Assembly: GCA_025782575.1 (NCBI GenBank)
Contig: JALGYY010000047.1
Location: forward strand, 62,001-126,000
Origin: a bacterium
Lineage (GTDB): Bacteria > Orphanbacterota > Orphanbacteria > Orphanbacterales > Orphanbacteraceae
Length of the DNA: 64,000 bases
Reading direction: 5' to 3'
The notes beneath the pieces were generated by a model. It did no database searches and was not told where the DNA came from. It saw nothing but the letters and a program-made list of their open reading frames with translations. The first letter of the stretch is position 1. The number at the start of each line of letters is the position of its first letter. A program made the position numbers and the translations under genes. Below are positions 41,466 to 50,088 of this stretch, piece by piece.

Positions 41466-42130
41466 CACCGACCCTTCTCGATCTCAAGGCAGGGCGGCAG
41501 TTCCTGTCGGGCCGGTTTCTCATTTCCGTGGACACAACTGAAAAGCGAATCGCCTTCACGTTTGATGACGGGCCCAATCCCAGAAACACCCCCCGTCTAC
41601 TCGAAATGCTTGCGAGAAAAGACATTCCAGCCACGTTTTTTCTTGTGGGAAGGAATATCAAGCGCTTCCCCGAACTCGCAGGTGAAATCGTGGCGGCCGG
41701 CCATGATGTGGGGAATCACACCTACAATCATATTCCGCTTACCCTCCTCCCGGATGCTGGGATTCGTCGCGAGCTTCGCAGAACAGACGGGCTGATTCAA
41801 ATGATCACCGGCTCGGGGGCGCCGTTTGTGCGGCCACCGATGGGGTGGTTTTCCAATCGGGTACTCCAGATTTTCAGAGAGATGAACTACTGTCCTGTGC
41901 TTGGCAACATCTATCCGAAAGATTCTTCCAGGCCCGGTAAGCGGGCGATCGTGGATCGCGTGCTCCAGCGAATCGAGCCGGGATCGATCGTAATACTGCA
42001 CGACGGAGGATGGCACTCTCACGTGGACCGCGGACAGACGCTCGACGCCGTGGATTCGATCACCGATCAACTCGGTGAAGACGGCTATGGCTTTGATAAA
42101 CTGAGTGACTTGATGCAGCTTTCTCGCTGA
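41462..42130 (+). CDS. NodB-type polysaccharide deacetylase
   Basis: 222 residues from a TTG start overlapping the acyltransferase stop, with AAAGGAGG seven bases upstream, an unusually strong site that decides the start. The NodB domain shows motif 1 TFDDGPNPRNTPRLLEML (catalytic base and metal Asp), motif 2 HDVGNHTYNHIPLT (metal His), motif 3 RPPMGWFSN and motif 5 ILHDGGWHS. It deacetylates N-acetyl sugars such as chitooligosaccharide or peptidoglycan. No signal peptide is visible, so either cytosolic or exported by another way. Translational coupling to PlsC hints at a joint role in envelope building. Confidence 0.92.
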   Translation: MTPTLLDLKAGRQFLSGRFLISVDTTEKRIAFTFDDGPNPRNTPRLLEMLARKDIPATFFLVGRNIKRFPELAGEIVAAGHDVGNHTYNHIPLTLLPDAGIRRELRRTDGLIQMITGSGAPFVRPPMGWFSNRVLQIFREMNYCPVLGNIYPKDSSRPGKRAIVDRVLQRIEPGSIVILHDGGWHSHVDRGQTLDAVDSITDQLGEDGYGFDKLSDLMQLSR

Positions 42131-42170
42131 TAGTAGGTGTAGCTGGCTGAAATTCGAAGGAGGTTACAGA

Positions 42171-43862
42171 ATGAAAGAGCGGATTTGGCACAAGGCGTAC
42201 GGCAAAGGAGTGCCGGTCGATCTCTCTTTCGATGAGATCGTCCTTCCTGATCTCGTGAGACGGTCAGTCGAGAAATTCCCGGACCGGCCGGCCGTTCACT
42301 TCATGAACGGAACACTCACCTACAGGGAACTCCTCGACCAGGTCGAGAGACTGGCTACGGCACTTTCCGATCTGGGAATCGGAAAGGACGGCCGGGTCGC
42401 CATCCATCTCCCCAATCTTCCTCAGACCGTGATCGCTTCCTATGCTGTTCTTTTCTTGGGTGCCCAAGCGGTCATGACCAATCCGATGTACGTCGAGCGG
42501 GAGATCGAACACCAGTGGAAAGACGCCGGATGTACGGTAGCCATAACCACCGACTTTCTGTTTGATCGAATGTTGAAGGGTATTCGGGACCGTTTGCCGG
42601 TAAAACACTTCATCATCGCCTCGATTCCCGAGTACCTTCGCTTTCCGATCAAGCAGCTTGCACCTCTCAAGTTGAAGAAGGCGGATCCGCCGCTCATCGC
42701 CAAAGTCGATCCGGGGCCGGGGATCTACTTCTTCCGGAAGCTGGTGAATGAAACGGCGCCGAAACCGCCCCGACCGGATATCGACTTCGAGGATCTCGCC
42801 CTGCTCCAATACACGGGCGGCACGACCGGAGTCGCGAAAGGGGCGATGCTCACACACAAGAATCTATCGTCGAATGTGCAGCAGTTGATCGCCTGGTTCC
42901 CCTCGGCCGAGTCGGGAAAGGAAGTCGTACTCGGAGCGCTCCCGTTCTTCCATATTTTCGGATTTACAGTGGCCATGACGTTTGCGAACACACTCGGCGC
43001 TGCTCTCGTGCTGGCGCCCAATCCCCGTGACATCCCGGCGCTCATCAAGAGTATCAACAAGCACAAGGTGACTCTCTTTCCCGCCGTTCCCGCCATGTTC
43101 AACGCGATCAACCAGTATCCGGGTGTCGACAAGATCGATATCGGCAGTGTAAAGAGCTGCTTTTCCGGATCGGCGCCTCTTCCGCTTGATGTCCAACAGC
43201 GCTTCGAGGAATTGACAGGGTGCAAGATCGTGGAAGGATTCGGAATGACCGAAACCTCCCCGGTGACTCACGCCAATCCTCTCGGTGGCGTGCGCAAGAT
43301 CGGTACGATCGGGATTCCCGTCTGCGGCACGGATGCGCGAATTGTCGATGCAGAAACCGGCAAGACCGAATTGGCTCTCGGAGAGGAGGGGGAGCTTCTT
43401 GTCAGAGGTCCCCAAGTGATGAAAGGGTATTGGAAGCGACCGGATGAGACTGAGAAAATCCTCAAGGACGGTTGGCTCTCCACAGGCGATCTCGCCGCTA
43501 TCGATGAAGACGGCTACTTCATCATCATGGGGCGGAAGAAGGACATGATCATCGCCAGTGGTTACAACATTTATCCTGATGAGATCGATAAAGAACTGAT
43601 CGCCCATCCGGCGATTGTCGAGTGCTGCACGATCGGTGTTCCTGATCCCAAGCGGGGAGAGTCAGTGAAGGCTTTCGTCGTACTCACAGAAGGTGAATCC
43701 GTAACGGAGGAGGCGATCATTGCTTTCCTCAAGGACAAACTTGCGCCGTACAAAATCCCCAAGATGATCGAGTTCCGCAAAGACCTTCCCAAAAGCTCCA
43801 TGATGAAACTGCTCCGCAGGGAACTTCGCGAAGAGGAGCTGAAAAAGCTGAGCCGGAAATAA
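42171..43862 (+). CDS. fadD: Long-chain fatty acid-CoA ligase
   Basis: 563 residues, standard acyl-CoA synthetase (ANL) length. P-loop-like motif LLQYTGGTTGVAKGAMLTHKNL, A5 GFGMTETSPVTHANP, A7 WLSTGDLAAIDEDGYFIIMGRKKDMIIASGYNIYPDEID and the C-terminal Lys in PKSSMMKLLRREL (catalytic lysine of adenylation). It activates imported fatty acids to acyl-CoA in two steps through acyl-AMP. AAGGAGG lies seven bases before the ATG. It is followed by a hairpin at 43870 and then by the FadR-like regulator and beta-oxidation genes. Confidence 0.95.
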   Translation: MKERIWHKAYGKGVPVDLSFDEIVLPDLVRRSVEKFPDRPAVHFMNGTLTYRELLDQVERLATALSDLGIGKDGRVAIHLPNLPQTVIASYAVLFLGAQAVMTNPMYVEREIEHQWKDAGCTVAITTDFLFDRMLKGIRDRLPVKHFIIASIPEYLRFPIKQLAPLKLKKADPPLIAKVDPGPGIYFFRKLVNETAPKPPRPDIDFEDLALLQYTGGTTGVAKGAMLTHKNLSSNVQQLIAWFPSAESGKEVVLGALPFFHIFGFTVAMTFANTLGAALVLAPNPRDIPALIKSINKHKVTLFPAVPAMFNAINQYPGVDKIDIGSVKSCFSGSAPLPLDVQQRFEELTGCKIVEGFGMTETSPVTHANPLGGVRKIGTIGIPVCGTDARIVDAETGKTELALGEEGELLVRGPQVMKGYWKRPDETEKILKDGWLSTGDLAAIDEDGYFIIMGRKKDMIIASGYNIYPDEIDKELIAHPAIVECCTIGVPDPKRGESVKAFVVLTEGESVTEEAIIAFLKDKLAPYKIPKMIEFRKDLPKSSMMKLLRRELREEELKKLSRK

Positions 43863-43869
43863 TCCTTTC

Positions 43870-43890
43870 GGGGGGAGCGTCGCTCCCCCC
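43870..43890 (+). terminator. GC-rich hairpin after fadD
   Basis: GGGGGGAGC at 43870-43878 and GCTCCCCCC at 43882-43890 form a perfect nine-base stem with a three-base loop, eight bases after the fadD stop. No T-tract follows, so it may be a weak or Rho-assisted terminator or an RNA-stabilising hairpin. Confidence 0.55.
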
Positions 43891-43947
43891 CCTGGATTCA
43901 ACCAAACTTGACGATCCGCCGATCTTTATAGATATTGAGAGTGTGTG

Positions 43948-43969
43948 ACTGAATGAGCGTTCATTCAGT
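43948..43969. promoter_or_regulatory. FadR-type operator palindrome
   Basis: ACTGAATGA-GCGT-TCATTCAGT: perfect nine-base arms with a four-base centre. The core TGAATGA-N4-TCATTCA matches the operator known for the TetR-family FadR of Bacillus (TGAATGA..TCATTCA). It lies 54 bases before the regulator's GTG start, where it would overlap or follow the promoter. Expected behaviour: the TetR protein binds here and is released by long-chain acyl-CoA, giving self-control and control of fadNAE. Confidence 0.85.
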
Positions 43970-44022
43970 GCGGGGATCAGCCGGGGAATCAGGTTGTCTG
44001 CGGGCCTCTCACAGGAGACAGA

Positions 44023-44667
44023 GTGAGCTCTAACACGAAGAATAATAAGGAGTTACTAATTTTGAGGGCGGCAGTCCGGGTATTCGGACAAAGTGGATAC
44101 CACGGTAGCTCGATCGCCGATATCGCCAGTGAAGCCGGGATCGCCACCGGCACGATTTACCTCTATTTCAAGAAAAAAGAGGAGCTGATCATCGCTCTCT
44201 TTCAAAGGCTGATAGGAGATTATCTGATCGCCGGGCGGCCCAGGCTGGAGGCGATGCCCGCCGGCTTTCCTCGACTTCAGAAGCTGATCGCCATGCATCT
44301 GGAATTCTTCGAGGGGGACCATGAAGTGGCGGCCGCCTTCCAGGTTCATCTGAGGGAGGCGAATCCGGAGATCCGTGAGGGGATTCGCCCCATCCTGGTT
44401 CAGTATTTCGAGATGATCGAGCACATTCTGTTGGACGGAATTGAAGCGAAAGACTTCGATCCCGGGCTGGACGTCAGGCTCGCCCGCAAGCTTGTTTTTG
44501 GCGGCCTGGATGAAGTGGTTACAAGTTGGGTGCTTTCGGGGCATCGCTATTCATTGATGAATCTGGCTGATCCCCTTTTCGAGTTGATCGCGCGAGCCGT
44601 GCGGGGAGGGGCGGAATCCCGGCGCCATCCGGTCCCGAGAACTGATTCCCTCCACGGCCCCGCATAA
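44023..44667 (+). CDS. fadR: TetR-family regulator of fatty acid degradation (FadR-like)
   Basis: 214 residues. The N-terminal TetR HTH is at about 10-56 (ILRAAVRVFGQSGYHGSSIADIASEAGIATGTIYLYFKKKEELIIALF). The C-terminal domain (about 85-190) resembles that of Bacillus FadR (YsiA), e.g. ARKLVFGGLDEVVTSWVLSG. The start is a GTG with AGGAG five bases upstream. It lies directly before fadN with ten bases between them, and the FadR-type palindrome stands upstream. It should repress its own operon until acyl-CoA binds. The symbol is based on layout and operator, not a measured property. Confidence 0.88.
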   Translation: MSSNTKNNKELLILRAAVRVFGQSGYHGSSIADIASEAGIATGTIYLYFKKKEELIIALFQRLIGDYLIAGRPRLEAMPAGFPRLQKLIAMHLEFFEGDHEVAAAFQVHLREANPEIREGIRPILVQYFEMIEHILLDGIEAKDFDPGLDVRLARKLVFGGLDEVVTSWVLSGHRYSLMNLADPLFELIARAVRGGAESRRHPVPRTDSLHGPA

Positions 44668-44677
44668 GGAGAGAGAC

Positions 44678-47092
44678 ATGTCCGAGGAACCGAGGATTCG
44701 CTCCGCGGCGGTGATCGGAGCTGGTGTCATGGGGGCGACGATTTCCGCGCACCTCGCGAATGCCGGCATACCGAACCTGCTTCTCGACATCAAACCGTCG
44801 AAACTGACTGACGAGGAGAAGAGAGCCGGGCTCACTCTCGACGATCCTCCTGTCGCGAACCGGCTTGCGTTGGCGGGATTGAAGGGGGCGATGCAGGCAA
44901 AACCGGCGGCATTCTATTCGATGCGGTTCGCCAAGATGGTCACCGTCGGCAATCTTGAGGATGATCTTCCCAAGCTGAAAGAGGCGGATTGGATCATCGA
45001 GGCGATCATCGAAGATCTGCCTATCAAGAAGAGTCTGTTCGAGAAGATCGCGCCCCACGTCGCGCCTCATGCCATCCTGAGTACGAATACATCCGGTCTC
45101 TCGATTGCCGCGCTGGCCGAGAGCGTGCCCGAGGAGATCAGACCGCGGTTCCTGGTTACCCACTTTTTCAATCCTCCCCGTTACCTCAAGCTGCTCGAGC
45201 TCGTTGCTTCACCCTACACGGAGCCGGGCATACTCGAGGGAATGGCCCTCTTCGGGCGGAACAAGCTGGGGAAGGGGATAGTCTACGGCAAGGACACGGC
45301 GAACTTCGTGGCCAACCGGATCGGTGCCTACGCCATGTTCCATGCGCTTCATCTCATGCTCGAACAGAATCTCTCCGTCGCCGCAGTCGACAAACTGACC
45401 GGGAAAGCGATCGGCCGGCCCAAGAGCGCCACGTTTCGGACTGCCGATCTCGTCGGCCTCGATACATTGATTCATGTCGCGAGAAACATGCACGACAATC
45501 TGCCCGATGACCCGGAGAGAGAGCTGTTTGAACCGCCTCAGTTCGTTGAGGCGATGATCGAGAAGGGATGGCTCGGACAGAAATCCGGCCAGGGATTCTA
45601 CAAGAAGGTCGTAACGGACGAGGGGAAGTCGATCCGGATGATCGATCCCGAATCGCTCGAGTATGTGGAGCAATCCAAAGTGAAATTCCCTTCTCTCGAG
45701 ATGGCGAAGAACATCGAGGACGTCGCCGATCGGATCAAGAGCCTTGTTCTGGCGAAGGATGGGGCGGGCGAATTCCTCTGGATGAATCTGTCGGCCACTC
45801 TTCGCTACGCGGGGAATGCGATCCCGGAAGTGAGTGACGATATCGTGAACGTCGACAACGCGCTTCGTTGGGGGTTTGGTTGGGAGCTCGGTCCCTTCCA
45901 GGTCTGGGATGCGATCGGAGTCGAAAAGTCCTGTGCCCGGATGGAGAAAGAGGGACACCTGATTCCCGCGATCGCCCGCGATCTGCTGGCAAGCGGAAAG
46001 ACGAGTTTCTATGAGAGATCCGAGGGAAAGACGAGCTACTTCGATACGCAATCCAGGGCGCACGTCCCCGAAATCTCGGATCCAAAACAGATCGTTCTTG
46101 CCAACCGGAAAGAAGCGGGTCATGTGGTGCTTGAATCCCCGGACGCCGTTCTCATCGATCTCGGCGATGAAGTCGTCTGTCTGGAGTTCCGGACCAAGAT
46201 GAACACTATCGGGACGGGAGTCATCGACATGCTTCACAAGAGTGTCGATCTCGTGGAGAAGGACTGGCGCGGTCTTGTGATCGGTAACAATGGTGAGAAT
46301 TTCTGCGTCGGGGCGAACCTCCTGATGATCCTGAATGAACTGGATGATGACAACTGGGACGATGTCGACTGGATCATTTCGCGCTTTCAGAGCGCGAATC
46401 AGCGACTTCGCTATTCGGAACGGCCTGTAGTCGTCGCGCCGCACGCTCTTACACTCGGAGGTGGCTGTGAGCTGGCACTCGGAGGAGACCGGGTGTGTGC
46501 CGCCGCGGAAACATACATCGGCCTTGTCGAGGTTGGCGCCGGTGTGATTCCGGCAGGCGGTGGGTGCAAGGAGTTCATTCGCCGGATCCACGAAAGTATT
46601 CCGGAGGGAACCCAGACCGATCTCTTCCCGCTCGTCCGCCGTGTCTTCGAGACGGTCGGCATGGCGCGGGTCGCTACAAGCGGCTGGGAAGCGAAGGACC
46701 TCGGTTTCTTTGCGTATCACGATCGAGTGGTAATCCATGGCGACCATGTTATCTCGGAAGCAAAGAACATGGTGCTGGGCATGGATCTCGCCGGGTATGC
46801 CCCTGGACGGCCTTCTGAAGAAATTCGCGTGGTGGGTGAGCCCGGGTTCGCCGCACTACGTGCGGGACTCCACAACTTTGCGGCGGCCGGGCAGATCACC
46901 GAGCATGACAAAGTAGTGGGAGGAAAGCTCGCATCGATTCTATGTGGCGGTGCTATCAGCGCTTCTTCCCGAGTGAGTGAGCAGTACCTTCTCGACCTCG
47001 AACGCGAAGCGTTCTTGAGTCTTCTCGGTGAACCCAAGACCCTGGATCGGATGGAGCACATCCTGAAGACCGGCAAACCCCTGCGGAACTGA
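44678..47092 (+). CDS. fadN: 3-hydroxyacyl-CoA dehydrogenase / enoyl-CoA hydratase (FadN type)
   Basis: 804 residues, close to Bacillus FadN. Order is dehydrogenase first: Rossmann motif AAVIGAGVMGATISAHLANAG (about 9-29), the dehydrogenase catalytic His in LVTHFFNPPRYLKLLELV and NRIGAYAMFHAL, then the crotonase-type domain in the C-terminal half (VIGNNGENFCVGANLLMIL, ALGGGCELALGGDRVCAAAETYIGLVEVGAGVIPAGGG). It hydrates trans-2-enoyl-CoA and oxidises 3-hydroxyacyl-CoA. The reversed domain order versus E. coli FadB is the FadN hallmark. AAGGAG lies six bases before the ATG. It is the first of the fadN-fadA-fadE set. Confidence 0.96.
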   Translation: MSEEPRIRSAAVIGAGVMGATISAHLANAGIPNLLLDIKPSKLTDEEKRAGLTLDDPPVANRLALAGLKGAMQAKPAAFYSMRFAKMVTVGNLEDDLPKLKEADWIIEAIIEDLPIKKSLFEKIAPHVAPHAILSTNTSGLSIAALAESVPEEIRPRFLVTHFFNPPRYLKLLELVASPYTEPGILEGMALFGRNKLGKGIVYGKDTANFVANRIGAYAMFHALHLMLEQNLSVAAVDKLTGKAIGRPKSATFRTADLVGLDTLIHVARNMHDNLPDDPERELFEPPQFVEAMIEKGWLGQKSGQGFYKKVVTDEGKSIRMIDPESLEYVEQSKVKFPSLEMAKNIEDVADRIKSLVLAKDGAGEFLWMNLSATLRYAGNAIPEVSDDIVNVDNALRWGFGWELGPFQVWDAIGVEKSCARMEKEGHLIPAIARDLLASGKTSFYERSEGKTSYFDTQSRAHVPEISDPKQIVLANRKEAGHVVLESPDAVLIDLGDEVVCLEFRTKMNTIGTGVIDMLHKSVDLVEKDWRGLVIGNNGENFCVGANLLMILNELDDDNWDDVDWIISRFQSANQRLRYSERPVVVAPHALTLGGGCELALGGDRVCAAAETYIGLVEVGAGVIPAGGGCKEFIRRIHESIPEGTQTDLFPLVRRVFETVGMARVATSGWEAKDLGFFAYHDRVVIHGDHVISEAKNMVLGMDLAGYAPGRPSEEIRVVGEPGFAALRAGLHNFAAAGQITEHDKVVGGKLASILCGGAISASSRVSEQYLLDLEREAFLSLLGEPKTLDRMEHILKTGKPLRN

Positions 47093-47104
47093 TGAGGGAG
47101 TGAG

Positions 47105-48298
47105 ATGAGCGACAAACACGAACCTGTAATCGTAAGCGCCGTTCGTACCGCGGTGGGAAAAGCGCCTCGCGGAAGCCTTCGTGAGATGCGGGCGGACGAT
47201 ATGGCGGCCGCGGTATTGGACGAAGCATTGAAGCGCGTTCCCGGCCTGAAGCCTGAGGATGTGGACGACATCATCCTGGGATGCGCTTTCCCGGAGGGGA
47301 CGCAAGGGATGAACGTGGCGCGAATCGCGGCGCTCCGGGCGGGTATTCCGTATCAGGTGCCTGCCATGACGATCAATCGGTTCTGCGCGAGCGGGTTGCA
47401 ATCGATCGCACAGGCGGCTGATCGGATCGCGACCGGTGGGGCGGATGTCATCCTCGCGGGAGGAGCCGAGTCCATGAGCCTCGTTCCGATGGGAGGCGAT
47501 CGATTCCTTCCGAACCCCGAACTCCTGACCGACAATCCTGACGCCTATCTCAACATGGGGCTTACGGCTGAGCTCGTTGCCGAGAAGTTCGATGTCAGCC
47601 GGGAGGACCAGGACCGCTACGCCCTTCAGAGTAACGAGAGGGCGGTTGCGGCGATCGACGGGGGCCGGTTCAAAGACGAGATTGTTCCCCTGACGGTGAA
47701 GTTCAATCTCCCGACCGGACGGGGAAAGGTGAGAACAGAGGAGAAAACGTTCGACACAGACGAAGGGCCGCGGCGGGACTCGACTATTGAAGGTCTTGCC
47801 AGGCTGCGTCCCGTTTTCAAAGAAGGGGGAACAGTAACGGCCGGTAACGCTTCGCAGATGAGCGATGGCGCGGGGGCGGCTGTGATCATGAGCCGGGCCA
47901 GGGCCGACGAAATCGGCGCCGTTCCGTTGGCACGGTTCAGGGGCTATGCCGTGGCTGGAGTTCCGCCGGAACTCATGGGGATCGGACCGGTCGCCGCCAT
48001 TCCGAAACTGCTGGCGCAGGTCGGGCTCGGAATCGGCGATATCGATCTGTTCGAGGTCAACGAGGCGTTCGCATCCCAGACAATTTATGTGGGGCGCAAG
48101 CTGGAGATCCCTGAAGAAAAACTGAACGTCAACGGAGGAGCGATCGCGCTCGGTCATCCGCTCGGCGCAACCGGCGCACGGCTTACCGCCACGCTGCTCT
48201 ATGAGATGAAGAAACGGCGATCGAAGTTCGGAATCGTCAGCATGTGTGTCGGCGGCGGAATGGGAGCGGCCGGCCTCTTTGAACTCCTGGGAGGATAA
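47105..48298 (+). CDS. fadA: Acetyl-CoA acyltransferase (3-ketoacyl-CoA thiolase)
   Basis: 397 residues, a typical thiolase II. Nucleophile Cys94 is in [15 protein letters not shown], the His in [16 protein letters not shown], and the second Cys in [15 protein letters not shown]. It cleaves 3-ketoacyl-CoA with CoA to acetyl-CoA and a shortened acyl-CoA, the last step of each beta-oxidation round. GAGGGAG lies four bases before the ATG; the gene follows fadN by 12 bases. The order fadN-fadA-fadE is the same as in Bacillus. Confidence 0.97.
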   Translation: MSDKHEPVIVSAVRTAVGKAPRGSLREMRADDMAAAVLDEALKRVPGLKPEDVDDIILGCAFPEGTQGMNVARIAALRAGIPYQVPAMTINRFCASGLQSIAQAADRIATGGADVILAGGAESMSLVPMGGDRFLPNPELLTDNPDAYLNMGLTAELVAEKFDVSREDQDRYALQSNERAVAAIDGGRFKDEIVPLTVKFNLPTGRGKVRTEEKTFDTDEGPRRDSTIEGLARLRPVFKEGGTVTAGNASQMSDGAGAAVIMSRARADEIGAVPLARFRGYAVAGVPPELMGIGPVAAIPKLLAQVGLGIGDIDLFEVNEAFASQTIYVGRKLEIPEEKLNVNGGAIALGHPLGATGARLTATLLYEMKKRRSKFGIVSMCVGGGMGAAGLFELLGG

Positions 48299-48302
48299 CG
48301 TC

Positions 48303-49922
48303 GTGAGTGAAACAACCGTTCGAACCGTCCGGAGCGGATCGTTTCTGATCGAAGAAGGAGACCCCGGATCAATTTTCGTTCCGGAACACTTCGATCAGGA
48401 AGAGAGCATGGTCGGGGATACGGTCGAGAAGTTCGTCACCGAGAAGGTGATTCCCCGGCTCGACGCAATCAACGCCCAGGAGGATGGTGTACTGGCAGGA
48501 CTCGTCCGTGAAATCGGAGAACTCGGCATCTTCATGGCCGACGTTCCTGAGGAGTTCAATGGTCTCGGCCTCAGCAAGAAAGGGATCATGCGGGTAGCCG
48601 AGAAAGTGGGGCTAGGCGGTTCATTCACTCCGGCCTGTCTTGTCCAGAGTGGGATTGGCGGGCTTCCGATCATCTACTTCGGTACTGACGCGCAACGGGA
48701 GAAGTATCTCGAAGGGATCATGACTGCCGAACTGATCACGGCCTACGCTCTCACGGAGCCCGAAAGCGGATCGGACGCGCTGTCCGCGCAATCGACCGCG
48801 GTGTGGGATGATGCGAAGAACGCCTATATCCTGAACGGTACGAAGCAGTTCATCACCAACGCCGGCTTCGCCGATCTCTTCATCGTCTTTGCCAAGGTCG
48901 ACGGTGAGCATTTCACCTGTTTCATCCTCGAAAAAGACATGGATGGATTTTCGCTCGGCGCGGAAGAGCACAAGATGGGGCTCAAGGGATCGTCCACGCG
49001 AAGTCTCATTTTCGAGGACGTCGCCGTACCGAAAGAGAATGTGCTGGGAGAGGTGGGAAAAGGTCATCGGATCGCGTTCAACGTTCTCAATATCGGGCGG
49101 CTGAAGCTCGCCCCGGCCGTACTCGGTGGAATGAAAACGACCCTCCAGGATGGTGTCAAGTACGCCGGAGAGCGCCATCAATTCAAGAAGCCGCTCACTG
49201 ATTTCGGCTTGATCAAGCAGAAGATCGCCGGTGCGGCCATGAGAATCTACTGCACCGAATCGATGGTCTATCGAACAGCCGATGTTATTGATCAGCACAT
49301 TGAAGCAAAAAAGGAGAAGGGGGAGACGGACCCTCTCGCGCCGACAGTGGAAGCCCTGAAGGAACTGGCCGTGGAATGCTCGATCAACAAGGTCTATTCC
49401 AGTGAGGCGCTCGACTGGATCGTCGACGAAATGCTCCAGGTCCATGGCGGTTACGGCTACATCTCCGAGTATCCGGTTGAGGCCGCCTATCGGGACTCGC
49501 GGATCAACCGGATCTGGGAGGGTACGAGCGAGATCAATCGCATGATCATTACGGGATCGCTTCTTACACGTGCGATGAAGGGAGAGTTACCGCTCCTCCC
49601 TGAAATCAAGAAGATTACAGATGAACTGATGGCCCGCAAGCCTCGTGGCGAAATGCCCGAGGGGCTTCTCGGCGTGGAAAAAGAATCATTGGTGAATGCC
49701 AAGAAGATCGCGCTCTTCGCGGCCGGCGTGGCGGCGCAGAAGTTCATGACCAATCTGCAGGACCAGCAGGAAGTGCTCGCCTGGGTGGCTGACATGGTGA
49801 TTCAGGTATTTGCGATGGAGAGCGCGGACGCTTCGGCTCGAGGACGAACGCGATGTAGCGGAGATCGCGGCCCGGGCGGCGGCGGTACAGATTGCGGTCG
49901 AAGAGGGTATGCAGATCATTGA
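48303..49922 (+). CDS. fadE: Acyl-CoA dehydrogenase FadE, frameshifted near the C-terminus
   Basis: About 539 codons in this frame from a GTG with GGAGG eight bases upstream. It is a FadE/ACAD9-like acyl-CoA dehydrogenase: FVPEHFDQEESMVGDTVEKFV, AYALTEPESGSDALS (FAD contact), FVNAGFADLFIVFAKVDGEHF-type middle, HQFKKPLTDFGLIKQKIAG and the catalytic Glu region QVHGGYGYISEYPVEAAYRDSRINRIWEGTSEINRMII. It makes the first double bond in acyl-CoA. Around 49826-49830 the reading frame changes: after FAMESA the sequence becomes a Gly/Arg-rich tail that ends at 49922, while the expected C-terminal helices continue in the +1 frame (see 49810-50088). The full-length protein would end at 50088, about 594 residues. 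Confidence 0.9.
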   Translation: MSETTVRTVRSGSFLIEEGDPGSIFVPEHFDQEESMVGDTVEKFVTEKVIPRLDAINAQEDGVLAGLVREIGELGIFMADVPEEFNGLGLSKKGIMRVAEKVGLGGSFTPACLVQSGIGGLPIIYFGTDAQREKYLEGIMTAELITAYALTEPESGSDALSAQSTAVWDDAKNAYILNGTKQFITNAGFADLFIVFAKVDGEHFTCFILEKDMDGFSLGAEEHKMGLKGSSTRSLIFEDVAVPKENVLGEVGKGHRIAFNVLNIGRLKLAPAVLGGMKTTLQDGVKYAGERHQFKKPLTDFGLIKQKIAGAAMRIYCTESMVYRTADVIDQHIEAKKEKGETDPLAPTVEALKELAVECSINKVYSSEALDWIVDEMLQVHGGYGYISEYPVEAAYRDSRINRIWEGTSEINRMIITGSLLTRAMKGELPLLPEIKKITDELMARKPRGEMPEGLLGVEKESLVNAKKIALFAAGVAAQKFMTNLQDQQEVLAWVADMVIQVFAMESADASARGRTRCSGDRGPGGGGTDCGRRGYADH

Positions 49923-50088
49923 AAGTCGCGCCAGGCTGGTTCTGGCTGCCGCGGCCGCAGGAGAAGAGCTGCGGACCATGCTCTCCATGCTGAAAAAACT
50001 GACCAGACGGGAACCATGCAATCTGGTAAGTGCCGGCCACACGCTCGCCGATTTTGTTATCGAGAAGGGAGTTTACCCATTCGTGTAG
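49810..50088 (+). pseudogene. fadE: Displaced C-terminal part of FadE in the +1 frame
   Basis: This frame encodes LRLEDERDVAEIAARAAAVQIAVEEGMQIIE and then AGEELRTMLSMLKKLTRREPCNLVSAGHTLADFVIEKGVYPFV. The second part matches the conserved end of FadE (in Bacillus: DELRIMLSALRKLTRHEP). Removing one G from GCGGACG at 49823-49829 would join ESA to TLRLEDERDV in frame. Whether the extra base is a true mutation or an assembly error cannot be decided from the sequence. No slippery heptamer typical of programmed frameshifting is seen. Confidence 0.8.

Noticed and set aside
45209-48157. Long minus-strand open frames (512 and 405 codons) across fadN and fadA.
   Set aside because: They mirror strongly conserved enzymes on the other strand and show no protein-family features.
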